Source of the DNA: a virus
DNA length: 63,076 bases
IMG/VR virus record: IMGVR_UViG_3300024343_000013
Coordinates: 1 to 63,076 of that record
Strand: one strand, 5' to 3'
Below are positions 48,601-58,104 of this stretch, piece after piece. The notes under the pieces were generated by a model. It searched no databases. It saw only the letters and a program-made list of their open reading frames with translations, and was not told the origin of the DNA. A program made the translations under genes and the position numbers. Within the stretch, counting starts at the first letter, position 1. Every line of letters starts with the position of its first letter.

Positions 48601-51600
48601 TGTGCACCATCAGTTTTTACACGAATAGGTTTAATGAATGCATCAATATTCTTATTGGAATCAGCAAGCATACTGTATCCAAGATCAGCAATCATAGACT
48701 CATGGGCAAAGAATAGTTGATGATGTTGATTATAGAAGTCTTGTTTTAATTGAGCTGCACGTAACGTAACTAACATCTTCTGTTGATCTTTGGTAAGTAC
48801 ATCGTCATTTAAAATATCGCGTACACTATTCGCCTTAATAACCATCTGCAAGATTGAGTTATCTAAAAAAAAAAATGACGTCAATGCTTTGTAATCATTT
48901 AGGTTAAAATTGCCATTGATGTCCGCAGATATTAAATTAGTTGCTCGACGTGCAGCGTACATGTCATATAACTTAGCCAAGTTACTAGACACCGAAATAG
49001 CATCAGCATATCTGTTAGCTATTTGCACTGGTGCGTCACTAGACTTACGTGCAATAGAACGATAGTGCTTTGCTAGTTCGTTAAATGTTTGTTTCTCTCT
49101 GTCGGAATAACCGTCTTGCTTCGACAATGTTGTATACAACGTATTTAAAGAAAGAGCATCATTCCTCGTGACTACATCTTCATCCAACGCAGCATACAGA
49201 GACACAGATTCAAACTGCTCCACTTGACTACGTCTAGATGTAGTGCCAGTAAATTGATCATCAACATACGTCGTTCTATTTATTGCTACGTTATCTGTCT
49301 CGGCACTAATGATTGACGCTAATAAAGATTTAACTTTGTATGCAACACCTTGTTGATCTTTCCCGGTAATGCCAAACGTAAGTGTGCTTGCATCGTTAGT
49401 GGCTTTAAATAAACCGTTTTTGGTCTCATCAAATCCTTCTGCAATCGTCATCAAATCCTTCATCTCAAATGTAAAAACTTGAGCATCAGATTCAACACGT
49501 TTTGCATCAACATACTCACGCAACTTTTGGTTAAACAAGTCTTTATTACGACCAGTAAGCATTGACATCATCTTGTCGTAATACAAGTTAAACATAGCTT
49601 GACCTTCAATAAGGCCAGACGTGTCCTCACCATCTAACGTATACTTGCCGTCGACACCGGGTAGTACAGCTGCCATCATCACAGGAGTTTTACTAAACAG
49701 TAACTTGTCACCAACGAATCGTTCAGTTCGTTTTCGCTCGTAGTATTTGCGAGTTCGTTCTGGTCCAATAACTGTTTCAACAATAGCCCTATCTATTGAT
49801 TCATAATTCAACTCATCCTTACTAGCAGCATCAAGTAGCGTAGTAAGAATAATCTTCTCTAGACCAGCACGGTTACCAGCCATTAATAGTTGTGCTGTTT
49901 CTTTTGAACCGCTTGAGTTTTTAATAAATTCTGCACCACTAGATAACTCATTAACTAACGCATCTGCACCAACAGACAGCGCAGGTGTATAAGCTGCACG
50001 TGTGTCGTCCTCAAGTCCACGATCATTTAAAATGAAGTCAGCTATGCTACTACTCATTTCATTAGCCATGTCTAACAGCATTTGTGCACGTTGCATAGGA
50101 CTTAACAACGCGCCTTCTTGAGTTAAACGAGTTCTAATGTTTGAAACAGCATCACTGATTTGCATTCTTCGTGCAGGATCAAAGCTAACACCAAGATACT
50201 TCAACCCGTCAGTTGAAGCAGAATGAATTAGATTAATAGCAGCAGCTTTATCTGCATCAGAGCCAATAATGTTATGTGCAGCACGAGCCATTTGATCAAT
50301 CTGACCAACGTGCGAGTTAATGGCGTTTACAACTGATAACGCATCTGTTGCATCACCACGCATTGAGTTGCGTAATAACCCTCTAATGACTTCTTTTGAT
50401 GTAAGTTCAATAAACGTTTTTAGGTCAACAACATTTATGCGTGAGTACATCTGTGCAGCTTCGGCAATGATTGATTTACCGTCAGGTCCAACAATTGAAT
50501 CTGCTAACTTTGTCAGCTCTTTCATTGCTCCACGGATTGCTGTTGCTCGCTTTGTCTCTACAGATTCGCCAGTGCTTTCACTCTGTGCGACCTTACTCAT
50601 TACCTCTGTAGCAAACTGTTGGAAACGTTGTCCATCTGCATCTGTTGCAAATAAATCACTTAGGTTAAATCCTAACGACTGTGAGCCTTCTGCTCCAAAT
50701 GCATTGATAAATCCAGCAACTAACGCTTCACGTGCAGCATTGGAATTACTTCTGTCTACAGCGCGAATAGTATCTACTAGCCACATAAGGGGAGATGCTA
50801 ATCCAAGTAGTGTTGATTTAGCTACTTCTGGCAGCTCACCAAATACCTGTATAGATTTTGCTATTTCAGCATTGGTTTGTTGTGCATGTTTTGCAAGCAT
50901 TAAACCTTCTGGCGAAATATTAGTTGCTTCGTCTTTCTGAAAGACCTCAACACCATCAAATATTGCTGTGTCATCTACAGCATCAATTAATCCAGTGGCA
51001 ACATCTATAACCTGTTGTATTGCTTCTTGGTTACCTACCAATGCATTACGAGCAGAGTCATCTCTAATTAGCCCAGTGTCAATCATTCCATCTGGTGCTG
51101 CAAGTTGTACAGCGGTAGTTAGTTCCTTGACACTGACTGGTATAGCAGAGTCTGGTAAGTCCTTATTCCTATTTAACGTGTTTGTTAAAATAGCAAGCTT
51201 TTCTGTTGCTGCCCTTTGAATCATTTCTCCAATAGAGTCACGTGACCGTTGCATATTGGCGCGTAACACATCGTTAGCACGTGGGTCAGTGATGTCTACA
51301 TTAACTTGACGAACAAGTTCAGACCCACCCTTTGCAATCTCAAAGAAGTAGCCTAATCCATTAGCGTACATAGCCGAACGTAAGTTATCTACTGCTTCAG
51401 GTCCGCCACCAAGAGCACGTGAATACAGATCCTTTGCGTATGTAACAGATTGCTCGTACTTTTCCTTTGACTTAAACCACTCACCAAAACCGATCTTGTA
51501 CGCATCTGGCATATCTTCATATGGAAGATAGGTAGATAGCACTTGGATTTCATGTGGTAGTGCAGCCATTTTTTCAAGCATCCAGATAGAACCCTTTTGA

Positions 51601-54600
51601 ATTACGGTTCCTAAAGCTAATGGGTTGACTGAACTCTTTAACTTTGCAAGACGCTTAGCTGTTGCTACTGCATTATCTAAGTTGTCACTAAATAATGGAT
51701 TGTTCCCAAGAAAGTTACGTAAGATTCGAGTTGCTTGTTCGTCTGTAATATTGCCAGTGCGACGTAGATGTCGACTCAGAATATCAGCAGCATTAAGCAT
51801 AACCTGCAACTGACCTTGAGTACGCCCCATACGTCTAGGTGAACTAGAATAGTTAACGTCAGAACTTACTTCTTTATCAGTATCAAATCGTCTAATAATT
51901 TCATCAAGAACATTATTCAGGTCTGCATTCTGTGCTATCTTTTGAATCTTAACTAATGCATCCATCCGCTGATCAGCTGGTGATTTACTTAATTCAAGTG
52001 TCAACGCACTATGCATTGCACTCTCAAACACAATAGCGTTATCTGGATTCTTGAGCATCCATTCACGAATACTTGCAGTTAGGTTTTGCTCAATAGCTGA
52101 GTCATCTAAGTTTTGTGTAAGCGTGTCATAGATGAGGCTAGGTAATTCCTCAGTTGTAGCATTGACGATTTCTGGTAACAGCGTAACCATACTGCCAGAG
52201 TCTGTATCTTGTGACGTCAACCAGAATGCATATCTACTGATGTTTCCAATAACATCATTTGATGGACGTAATGCCGAGACATCAACACCAGATATGCGCT
52301 GAGCCTGTTCCATTTGTTTACGCAAGAAATCAACATTTAACGATTCAGTTTTGTTGGCTGGTGAATCAAAAATAAATGCAGGGACACCTTGTAAATTATC
52401 TAACGGCAAACCATAAGCTGCATCTTGGGTAGATTCAACTACAACGTATCGACGGTATGTTCCATCTTGTTGAGGAACAGCAATAATATCTCCAACTTGT
52501 CGTTTGTTTTCTGGTGCAGCATCTATTGCAGACCTATAAATATCAGTTGGAGTACCTACTCCACCCATTTGTATTTCAGCAATTTGTTCATCAGTGAGTA
52601 ATAAATCAATAGGAAAGTTTTCACCTTCAGGATTCGTAAACGTCATCCGATAACGTTTTGTTTCTGGATTAAACGTATACGCATCCGAATCGTAGATATC
52701 TCCAGTTTCAGCAAATCCCCTACCTACTACTGACTCGTTTGTAAAACCGTAATACTTACCATTGTCACCTTGGAACACTATGGTTCCTCGTGCTCCGCCA
52801 ACACGGTTAGCACCTACGATTTCACCAGTAGACACATGTGTGTCCGGTAGCTCTAACTGGAATCGTTTATCAGCACCTCTGCTTCCAGCGTGTGGATTTG
52901 ATAACGATGGATCTTTTAGGATAACGTCAAGACCAGCAATGGCATCAGAAACAATTTCTGCTTCTCTGTCATTACTAGCTGACTCATGAACACCTAATTC
53001 ATTTTGTAACTGTTCACGTGATATATCAAACACGTTCCCAGCACGATTACGAACTACCAATCCAAGACGCGAGAAACCTATTATAGCAACTTCGTCACCT
53101 TCATACGGAAGTAATGGTGAGTTTCTAAATAGGCTATTAAATGCAACCAACGCTTCTTGACGTTCAGGTGTATTAATTACCTGATTAGGTTCAGAAGTCC
53201 GGTTAGGCTTAAGCATGACGATGTCAGGCGATTCACTTAGTGGAACCATAGTTGCAGAACTAAAGTCACGGTTGTAGACAACCATGTTGCCATCGCCTAG
53301 ATCAATGCCGTAGTACTGTGCATTAGGTTTATCTACGGGTTTTGTAATTTTACTTTCGTCAAACAAGCGTTGATATTCTGGCAATAACGAATCAGACAAC
53401 GCACGGATTTGTCTACGTCGTGTCATTAAATCCGAGTTGTACTCTGGAGATACTTCAATATCATTCATAACGCTATCGTCATCAACCGACGTCTGATCAT
53501 CGCGGATGCCGTCAATTAAAGCGTCATACTTAGCACGTAATTGTTCTGGAAATTGTTCTGGATTCTTCAGGAATGCGTCAACGTATTCAGCTGTTGTTTT
53601 AAATACAGGTGTACCTTCAGGTACATCTTGCATTTGCCCAAGCCTATTTAAATTCTCTGTGTTGTCAGCGCCCATGACTGTAGCAACACGACGTAAATCC
53701 GTTTCATTTGGTCGTAGGTTGCCACCCTCAACATTCATACGACTTGTGTAGTCTTGACGTAAAGACTCTAATTCTTTAGCACCCTTGTTTACAATGTCTG
53801 AGGCATGAGCTAAAGCCATTGCCTTTGGTTCCATGGACTGCAATGGATTACCACGGAAGATCCATTGTGCAGATTTACCGGGTCGTGACGCAACCATACC
53901 TAATAAGAATGACCGTGTAATATCTTCCGCTGTTGGTTCATCATATGGCTTAGTTTTATCAACACGCATAGATGCGTATATCTTTCGACCAATATCACTT
54001 AGTGGTTGCGTACTAGCAAACCCTAAATCAACCATTGCTGCTCGTCCAACTTCGGACTCAACAGACTTTGCTATACCAGCACCCATGGCTGTAAATGGAT
54101 TACGAGACTGCTGTAGTGACCCACGCATTGCAGTCATGCCCTGAGCAGCAGTGTTCTTGACATCACGCCACATCTGCACAGCGCCACCACTTGCCATTGC
54201 CAGTATTCCAACCTGTTGGAAAGCGCCAGCTACACGTCCATATGGATCAAAGTTTTGTTGTCCGGTAATCGATGACTCAGTCATACCTCGTTGGGCTACG
54301 GATCGTACTGGGTCAGTTAATGTTTCATAGCCAGCAACTAAATCTTCTCTGACGCCGGGTTGCCCACCAGTTAATTGATCACGAAAACCTTGAACAAGAG
54401 GTGGAGTAACCACACCTGCAGTTAATCCTGCGCCTCTACCAATAGCAGAAGCTCGTGTTCCAAATGGAGCTAACAGCCGACCGCCTAAAGTTGCAGACGC
54501 ATTTAACAAGCCAAGGCTAGAATACATAGCAGGAACAGCTTGTACAAGTTCACCGCCAAATGCAGAACCCATTTGGAAGAACTGGTTGTCCATACCCGGA

Positions 54601-55526
54601 GCGTTGGCTTCGTTACTTGCTTGATACCAAGGAGACTGTTGTGTTATGTTGCCTGCAAGTTCATTGGCTCGTTCAGGTGTATTGCCAGCCATTCTCGCGC
54701 CAAGGTAGGACGTTCCTTGAGTAAGACCTGACATATAGTCAAGTGGTTTTGTGCCTATACCAACGCGAGTGCCTTCGGCAGATGACAATGCCTTACCAGC
54801 AAAAGTGTCTGGAGCAAATGCAGGAGTATTACCAAAACGGTTAGCAATCAAACTTTGTGCTGCCATACCACCGGGTAAAGCAGAACCCATAACTGCACTT
54901 CCAGCACCTATACCAAATGCTGCTAAGTTACTTGCAGTTTCTAATCCAACATTGACAGGCCGCGCATCCTCAATCATTTGAGTTTGACGTCTACGTGTTG
55001 CTTCTGTTACGGCATTGATATCTGCAGCAGATGTAGGAAGCTTGTATGCCCACGAACCATCTGGATTATATTCAATTAATTTAGAGTGCGTAAGAGTTGA
55101 TTGTACAGGTCCAAATTCACCCGGCGTGTCAGTTAAACCTAATCGACCATACTGTACTGGTCGACCACCTGTGGTAATTGGTGTTTGCGAAAGAGTTTTC
55201 CGGAAGCCTTCTATGTTGTCAGACATCCAGTCGTATTGTTTTTGTGAGATTAATCCGTTCTGCACACCATAGCGAGCCATGTCTAATGTAGCAGAACTAA
55301 CAACACGAGGATCTTTAGACTGTATAGCTTGAGCTACTGGCCAGTAGTTTTCATTTTGCCATTTACGTCGATCATCTGGAGATGCAAAATCATAGCCAAC
55401 TCGTGGCGTAGGATTTGTTACACGCACACCACCTGTTGGTGATGGAACAACACCGGCTTCTTTGTATCTCTTCTTCCAGTAATCATCACTAAAAGAACGT
55501 TTCTTACCAGCATTAGTTTGTGGCAT
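42609..55526 (-). CDS. 4305-aa giant virion protein with HExxH metallopeptidase motif
   Basis: One 12.9-kb frame, about a fifth of the window. N-terminal 100-480 has several hydrophobic Gly/Ala helices (NLAAFGIGAGSAVMGSALPG, VGILAMASGGAVQM), fitting membrane insertion during DNA ejection. A zinc peptidase motif AHEVSHHLF lies at 2333-2341, with H2334, E2335, H2338 and a plausible third ligand E2429 (FSEMAATSMVNF). The C-terminal 650 residues (TLMTFMTLALDISSLAVQLG, AWSAVIIANGLLNWYDHMKN) resemble the LPD38-type end of large phage polyvalent proteins. Probably ejected into the cell; enzymatic parts other than the peptidase are not recognised. Confidence 0.8.
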   Translation of the reverse strand: MPQTNAGKKRSFSDDYWKKRYKEAGVVPSPTGGVRVTNPTPRVGYDFASPDDRRKWQNENYWPVAQAIQSKDPRVVSSATLDMARYGVQNGLISQKQYDWMSDNIEGFRKTLSQTPITTGGRPVQYGRLGLTDTPGEFGPVQSTLTHSKLIEYNPDGSWAYKLPTSAADINAVTEATRRRQTQMIEDARPVNVGLETASNLAAFGIGAGSAVMGSALPGGMAAQSLIANRFGNTPAFAPDTFAGKALSSAEGTRVGIGTKPLDYMSGLTQGTSYLGARMAGNTPERANELAGNITQQSPWYQASNEANAPGMDNQFFQMGSAFGGELVQAVPAMYSSLGLLNASATLGGRLLAPFGTRASAIGRGAGLTAGVVTPPLVQGFRDQLTGGQPGVREDLVAGYETLTDPVRSVAQRGMTESSITGQQNFDPYGRVAGAFQQVGILAMASGGAVQMWRDVKNTAAQGMTAMRGSLQQSRNPFTAMGAGIAKSVESEVGRAAMVDLGFASTQPLSDIGRKIYASMRVDKTKPYDEPTAEDITRSFLLGMVASRPGKSAQWIFRGNPLQSMEPKAMALAHASDIVNKGAKELESLRQDYTSRMNVEGGNLRPNETDLRRVATVMGADNTENLNRLGQMQDVPEGTPVFKTTAEYVDAFLKNPEQFPEQLRAKYDALIDGIRDDQTSVDDDSVMNDIEVSPEYNSDLMTRRRQIRALSDSLLPEYQRLFDESKITKPVDKPNAQYYGIDLGDGNMVVYNRDFSSATMVPLSESPDIVMLKPNRTSEPNQVINTPERQEALVAFNSLFRNSPLLPYEGDEVAIIGFSRLGLVVRNRAGNVFDISREQLQNELGVHESASNDREAEIVSDAIAGLDVILKDPSLSNPHAGSRGADKRFQLELPDTHVSTGEIVGANRVGGARGTIVFQGDNGKYYGFTNESVVGRGFAETGDIYDSDAYTFNPETKRYRMTFTNPEGENFPIDLLLTDEQIAEIQMGGVGTPTDIYRSAIDAAPENKRQVGDIIAVPQQDGTYRRYVVVESTQDAAYGLPLDNLQGVPAFIFDSPANKTESLNVDFLRKQMEQAQRISGVDVSALRPSNDVIGNISRYAFWLTSQDTDSGSMVTLLPEIVNATTEELPSLIYDTLTQNLDDSAIEQNLTASIREWMLKNPDNAIVFESAMHSALTLELSKSPADQRMDALVKIQKIAQNADLNNVLDEIIRRFDTDKEVSSDVNYSSSPRRMGRTQGQLQVMLNAADILSRHLRRTGNITDEQATRILRNFLGNNPLFSDNLDNAVATAKRLAKLKSSVNPLALGTVIQKGSIWMLEKMAALPHEIQVLSTYLPYEDMPDAYKIGFGEWFKSKEKYEQSVTYAKDLYSRALGGGPEAVDNLRSAMYANGLGYFFEIAKGGSELVRQVNVDITDPRANDVLRANMQRSRDSIGEMIQRAATEKLAILTNTLNRNKDLPDSAIPVSVKELTTAVQLAAPDGMIDTGLIRDDSARNALVGNQEAIQQVIDVATGLIDAVDDTAIFDGVEVFQKDEATNISPEGLMLAKHAQQTNAEIAKSIQVFGELPEVAKSTLLGLASPLMWLVDTIRAVDRSNSNAAREALVAGFINAFGAEGSQSLGFNLSDLFATDADGQRFQQFATEVMSKVAQSESTGESVETKRATAIRGAMKELTKLADSIVGPDGKSIIAEAAQMYSRINVVDLKTFIELTSKEVIRGLLRNSMRGDATDALSVVNAINSHVGQIDQMARAAHNIIGSDADKAAAINLIHSASTDGLKYLGVSFDPARRMQISDAVSNIRTRLTQEGALLSPMQRAQMLLDMANEMSSSIADFILNDRGLEDDTRAAYTPALSVGADALVNELSSGAEFIKNSSGSKETAQLLMAGNRAGLEKIILTTLLDAASKDELNYESIDRAIVETVIGPERTRKYYERKRTERFVGDKLLFSKTPVMMAAVLPGVDGKYTLDGEDTSGLIEGQAMFNLYYDKMMSMLTGRNKDLFNQKLREYVDAKRVESDAQVFTFEMKDLMTIAEGFDETKNGLFKATNDASTLTFGITGKDQQGVAYKVKSLLASIISAETDNVAINRTTYVDDQFTGTTSRRSQVEQFESVSLYAALDEDVVTRNDALSLNTLYTTLSKQDGYSDREKQTFNELAKHYRSIARKSSDAPVQIANRYADAISVSSNLAKLYDMYAARRATNLISADINGNFNLNDYKALTSFFFLDNSILQMVIKANSVRDILNDDVLTKDQQKMLVTLRAAQLKQDFYNQHHQLFFAHESMIADLGYSMLADSNKNIDAFIKPIRVKTDGAQTDAIASLLFMAASKNIGKTALTMAHEVSHHLFYSLPHADQLGWIRAIAPPLKSKGDDEHVSPEMELFHAYINSMNKRLGEFADDSKSMFRLMSFEDFAKGLEGTKYTPEQIRNAKVIFSEMAATSMVNFILHSGVVHKPNGTVPVAEDVTATLMNLKSVLEPMAAKLTSEYGPYASIDGKPVNAFYYKPTSVVYETTSTTGVNRKFYPIRHGSFISFINDVGKKYSGSLRTVDVHDVLATNANLIGNRPKLEAVLRPIITDREVLNTLVTKLESLQDRGFVYGKHYRLSIAGDNGFVQQAQGTTQEQGYSAIGKVVGMVRDKSGERNWSGVTMDLVGKKWILDTKTDSSNSPWYGLNVFDFSSGLARIFQRGTRGDYGYLVESNSQLRLNLLAEGKGMDLGADNFFAKDVKLNYVVGHDYMDQSPNFHMVGTSDINNPTFTSLMYNMLGRIDRNIVDIGGQRTYEYELRMNQALADGMRTGSFDKWNEVVSAPLAMALNKDIASIVASTPKDELLAVSNTGTHAWLRNQIHARNLYRWARNIQDPAMRDQAISLIRDITQQHADTVGKSLSDNTSETLTEKMVNFMSKGLGWYSFVPVVSEKFNDRGIAPIITAVHEQMFSGLYEVKDFLEHVAYARFKMNQDMSSTSLREYLTNPTEDMVNSNGDRFTPKSLTVKIGDTTVDASSLIDQLFGINISDEEVATTYGGFMNQWSATSLRRWVRENNAALDTSAKKLPERLSELYTYLTEASDSTAVAVVDPNAPAAPTPYTRTGLSSDYMDRGRSIDVSGVLSFLASQAPTPQDFNNLVNYYVGQSDVSQTFSAETALKVMPHAVLDHVFTKIFTNDQQRMNFLQAASGRIPNNGSARDVINARNLFNVVEHIVRTDAKIRNASLRNWKSYELVDTNVDTGEVIIKSPDRDIAADNKGATKSGALYRVNMETGKVKLVAKSKRLNKGTGKYETSYVDVKDVDDFLRYNYVNKPNQLPKQDPLAFDAADKSIVLSAEQLFGTSGEDLYRTLGTLVGEDVYVHAMANNLPVYFLLPETLSALSSRDETALDTFDNELDGSVTSMHTNNGMHLVKGVYNKKNQAWEFRQAKNNWQSADNYRSQLPVGLLQMVAAPFETSSPMTLTKEKQQQILAHQMLQEEYHIAKLLLAKDRAGDSPKHLSFNKIGNKSLVPSGGDFLQDASNGTWYSSSPRFIDDTGDSVPVQKEQHAVHLKDSGDQTTIDSRDALDEYTRIAQKANKTDPDAMTFVKDGKTSEGLMRSGPIEHPVMQVSADAWDRTVGNFLKGTPYETSVSNGEAVTIDGSDLETLFSASPKFKEAVYNANKNVFQPARTLMTFMTLALDISSLAVQLGGQIRNPVRLLKGMALTIPEVFAFGTADLGMIAGHYLHAYRQSNRYANRGSKFWNQAWNLDVKYYDFIMNSVVDRFNVTNRLSKPITMTDLIEKYYMQGAYADWHRAHKANVVRDPSKYRQLIDTPFTSERENSFANELPTIVYPLARRFDMSRQLLIDLMMVQNALSAVKDARAQKHSKTKKDEVDINKDIKASMMNYAKEFGVGSHANSKDQAPVWSVLAKIAQYPQTAPGYNRSFAQYWGFMPFLGFKRKVNEIARVATAGGPKWLAGEVYDIESDERFLKYNTTWARDRMARDKWTQVGAWSAVIIANGLLNWYDHMKNRPDEEMDATEWWNLLAKRFGYNRLNDNWIFAVPVLSKFGQMAKPLSALADKSNYGPKEKAQAFMQTMVQTYIKNKIHNGGQWVISHATGSTFDRRAAYERQQGLRVAVDNDVRAPAYFHPMGYIMPNQSNLTMDTMTFAHQSQYYDDLLKLGLYSEAAKRGMTMTEMMQAGAIPDRVVVSKEAANELWWKGTVPRMAGLNVMYEPREFDEVNKYPVRVGPNSSVSLGRLSYMMRNWYKYPNLFQTLRENPADVFFGYPVEDVGSYALGIPSDESTSKATTKENIRLPLGNVERAIIDAYRNEKMKEINNNEQQPNR

Positions 55527-55574
55527 ATATAAATCTCCAAAACATATTGAACAGCAACTTACAAACGTTTTCTA

Positions 55575-57347
55575 TTATTGTTTAGGTGCAGGTCCTGTTA
55601 CTTGGAAGTTAGGCGGATCAAATTTTAAATTAGGTGATACGCCAAATCCACCAGCTGCGCCACCAGCTGCGCCACCAGCTGCGCCACCAGTATCTCCTAT
55701 ACCACCTGTAGATGGTGGCATTGCAATGCCAGCGCCAACAAGTACTTGGATAGCATTTGCAGCACGTACACCCGACGGAAATTTTGGGTCAATAAATTTT
55801 GCGTTTGATTCATTAATGGAATTAATGACAAAATCACGCTCTTTTATTAGTTGATCTCCTATTGCTTGTTGCTCTGCACTAAGACTCTTTTTAATCTTAG
55901 GCCACGCATTAGCAATAACAACCAAGTCCTTTGGCGTCACATTTAAATTTTCTAATCCCTTATTAAGTCTGTCTAATCGATTTAAAGCCGTAGAGTAAGC
56001 GTTCTGATAATTTTGAATCATAGGGTATTCAAGTTGTTTTAACGTCGCTTCTACTTGAGCTTGACTTGCTTTAATACCTACTTCTTTGTTTAAATTTGCA
56101 ATACGAGTTTTAACTTGCTCCTGTAATGCTTGTAAGTTATCTCCTTCATATTTTCGTATTGCGTCATTAAGGCCTTGAGGTGCAGTGTAATATCCTTTCA
56201 TAATTCGATATGTTTTATCTGCAATTCGCTTATCCTCTATCTTAGGTGTACCATCAACACCTAACATATCAGGAGTGAATCCCATAGCGGTAAAGACTTC
56301 ACGAGGTGTAATACCAGCAGCTGGCATTGCCGTAGCTTTAACACGAGCAACAAAACTTGGATACGAAAATTTTGCTAATGCTCCAGCATCAACAGATGAT
56401 GGCTGATAGTTTCCAACCAAATTACCTTTAGCATCAAAGTTTAAGCCTTTACGATTAATAAATGCTGGGTTGGGCGACATAACGTCAGCACCCATAGTAT
56501 TACCAATTAAATTACCAATATAGTTTTGAATCTCTGGAGACTTACCCATAACAGGAGCAGTACGACTTGGTGCAAACGTATTAATTAACCCTGTCATATC
56601 AAAGTTGGGATCGGCAATATTTTCTGGAGTTCCTCCTAATCCCTTGATTACAGATGCTCGCAATTGTGATGTGTCACCAAATAAATCTTTATAATCAGGA
56701 TTGCTAATCATGCCTAGTAAGTTAGGAAACTTACTTAACACTTGCTGTGCAGCTTGATATTCTGTATGTGCTAATTGTTGTGTTTTAAAATCGGTAGTTG
56801 GATTGTCTAATAACGTTTTTGCTCGACGTAATTGAGCAAGCGCACCATCTACTTGATCCTGAGCTTTGCTTGCAGCACCAAATTTATTAGCCTGAAAACC
56901 TTGATTAGCAAGACCAATGTTGGCATCAACTGTTCCCTCAGCAACCTTAGCTCCAGCTGCACCTGTCCTATTTGCAATCTTTACGCCTTCAGCATTAAGT
57001 GGCATTAAAGTTCCAACTTGAAACTCGCTACCTCTATTGGCAATACGTTGTCCCTCAACGCCTAGGCGTTGACTTTCAACCTGAAACGGCATTGTTTGCC
57101 TAAACAAATCACGGCCCATTCCTGCCATATCTAGCGTAATAGGAACTTGTCCGCGTTTTAGTTCAGTTTCTAATCCTGCATTTTGAAGTGCAAACTTTTC
57201 CATCTCACGCTGGTGCTGTAGGTTTGCGTTTTCAATATTCTGTTGTCGCTCCATCTGAGCAAGTTGCAATTTTTGCTGTGCATTCTGTTGAATACCCTGA
57301 AGCATAGATCCTAAGCCAGCGGATAAAGCTGATGAATTAAATGGCAT
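55575..57347 (-). CDS. Putative internal virion protein (590 aa)
   Basis: Gln-rich coiled-coil N-terminus (MLQGIQQNAQQKLQLAQMER), a long helical middle (ALNRLDRLNKGLENLNVTPK) and a flexible Gly/Ala tail encoded by a 12-base tandem repeat (GGAAGGAAGGAAGG). This fits internal virion or ejection proteins such as T7 gp15/gp16-type cores. Located between the 247-aa protein and the giant, in the order usual for ejection proteins. No catalytic motif. Confidence 0.65.
   Translation of the reverse strand: MPFNSSALSAGLGSMLQGIQQNAQQKLQLAQMERQQNIENANLQHQREMEKFALQNAGLETELKRGQVPITLDMAGMGRDLFRQTMPFQVESQRLGVEGQRIANRGSEFQVGTLMPLNAEGVKIANRTGAAGAKVAEGTVDANIGLANQGFQANKFGAASKAQDQVDGALAQLRRAKTLLDNPTTDFKTQQLAHTEYQAAQQVLSKFPNLLGMISNPDYKDLFGDTSQLRASVIKGLGGTPENIADPNFDMTGLINTFAPSRTAPVMGKSPEIQNYIGNLIGNTMGADVMSPNPAFINRKGLNFDAKGNLVGNYQPSSVDAGALAKFSYPSFVARVKATAMPAAGITPREVFTAMGFTPDMLGVDGTPKIEDKRIADKTYRIMKGYYTAPQGLNDAIRKYEGDNLQALQEQVKTRIANLNKEVGIKASQAQVEATLKQLEYPMIQNYQNAYSTALNRLDRLNKGLENLNVTPKDLVVIANAWPKIKKSLSAEQQAIGDQLIKERDFVINSINESNAKFIDPKFPSGVRAANAIQVLVGAGIAMPPSTGGIGDTGGAAGGAAGGAAGGFGVSPNLKFDPPNFQVTGPAPKQ
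55651..55690 (-). repeat. 12-base tandem repeat in the 590-aa gene
   Basis: The + strand unit CCAGCTGCGCCA is repeated just over three times without change, encoding a Gly-Gly-Ala-Ala tail linker. Identical copies suggest recent expansion by slippage. Confidence 0.85.
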
Positions 57348-57359
57348 ATTAGTCTCCTG

Positions 57360-58103
57360 TTATCTTTTGGGTGTTGTGGCGGTTACCGGATTGGTTGTCT
57401 TGTTTGCTAACGCTCTCATGTTTCGTGCGTTTTCCATTTGAAACGGAAGACCCGTTAAGAACGATGTAAACTGAGCGTGTTCACCACGTGCAGCATCATC
57501 AGCAGCTTGATACTGTGCGCCAATACCAGCCTGATCTTGCATGCCCTGTGAATACAAGTTTGTTGCGCCTTGTATTCCACCTTGCATCATATTAGTACCA
57601 GCGCCAGCCATTTGGTTAGCCATGCCAGTTGCAGCAGCATATCGCTGTGGAGCATTGGCTTCATAGTTAGCACCAAACTGAGCAATGTTTCCAGCTTGTG
57701 CAGCATTAATGCTGTTCTGCGTACCCTGCATTAATCCAGCTTGTGCTGGTCCATATAATCCAGACTGCGCTCCACGCATCTGTGCAGCTGACATTGCTGC
57801 ATCACCTTGATTTTGCAAAATAGCGTTAGCTGCACCAGTACCCTTAAATACATCTGTTTGCGTAAGGGGTTTATATGCAGCTTCAATACCCATTGCAGCA
57901 GACTTCTGTGCCATAGGCATAAACTGATTTTGCTGGGCTTGCCCTTGCTTCATCATGTTGTCAAAGTATGGAATGTAACCCATCTTTGAACGAGCATATG
58001 ATTCCTGCATACCAAGTGTCTTACTACGCCGTGGTTTAAATAGACCACCGGCAAGTTGACCAACACCCTGCATAATCAACGAACCTGTCATTGGATCTAT
58101 CAT
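57360..58103 (-). CDS. Putative internal virion (gp14-like) protein (247 aa)
   Basis: Ala, Gln, Gly and Met-rich helical protein with repeated amphipathic stretches (AAQMRGAQSGLYGPAQAGLM, QNSINAAQAGNIAQFGANYE) and an N-terminal MIDPMTGSLIMQGVGQLAGG. This composition is usual in small ejection proteins that insert into the outer membrane (T7 gp14-like). It is 12 bases upstream of the 590-aa gene. Assignment by composition and order. Confidence 0.6.
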   Translation of the reverse strand: MIDPMTGSLIMQGVGQLAGGLFKPRRSKTLGMQESYARSKMGYIPYFDNMMKQGQAQQNQFMPMAQKSAAMGIEAAYKPLTQTDVFKGTGAANAILQNQGDAAMSAAQMRGAQSGLYGPAQAGLMQGTQNSINAAQAGNIAQFGANYEANAPQRYAAATGMANQMAGAGTNMMQGGIQGATNLYSQGMQDQAGIGAQYQAADDAARGEHAQFTSFLTGLPFQMENARNMRALANKTTNPVTATTPKR

Positions 58104-58104
58104 C

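Noticed and set aside
42609-55526. N4-type virion RNA polymerase in the 4305-aa protein
   Set aside because: Size and virion context fit, but no T/DxxGR or R-K-YG motif set was seen.
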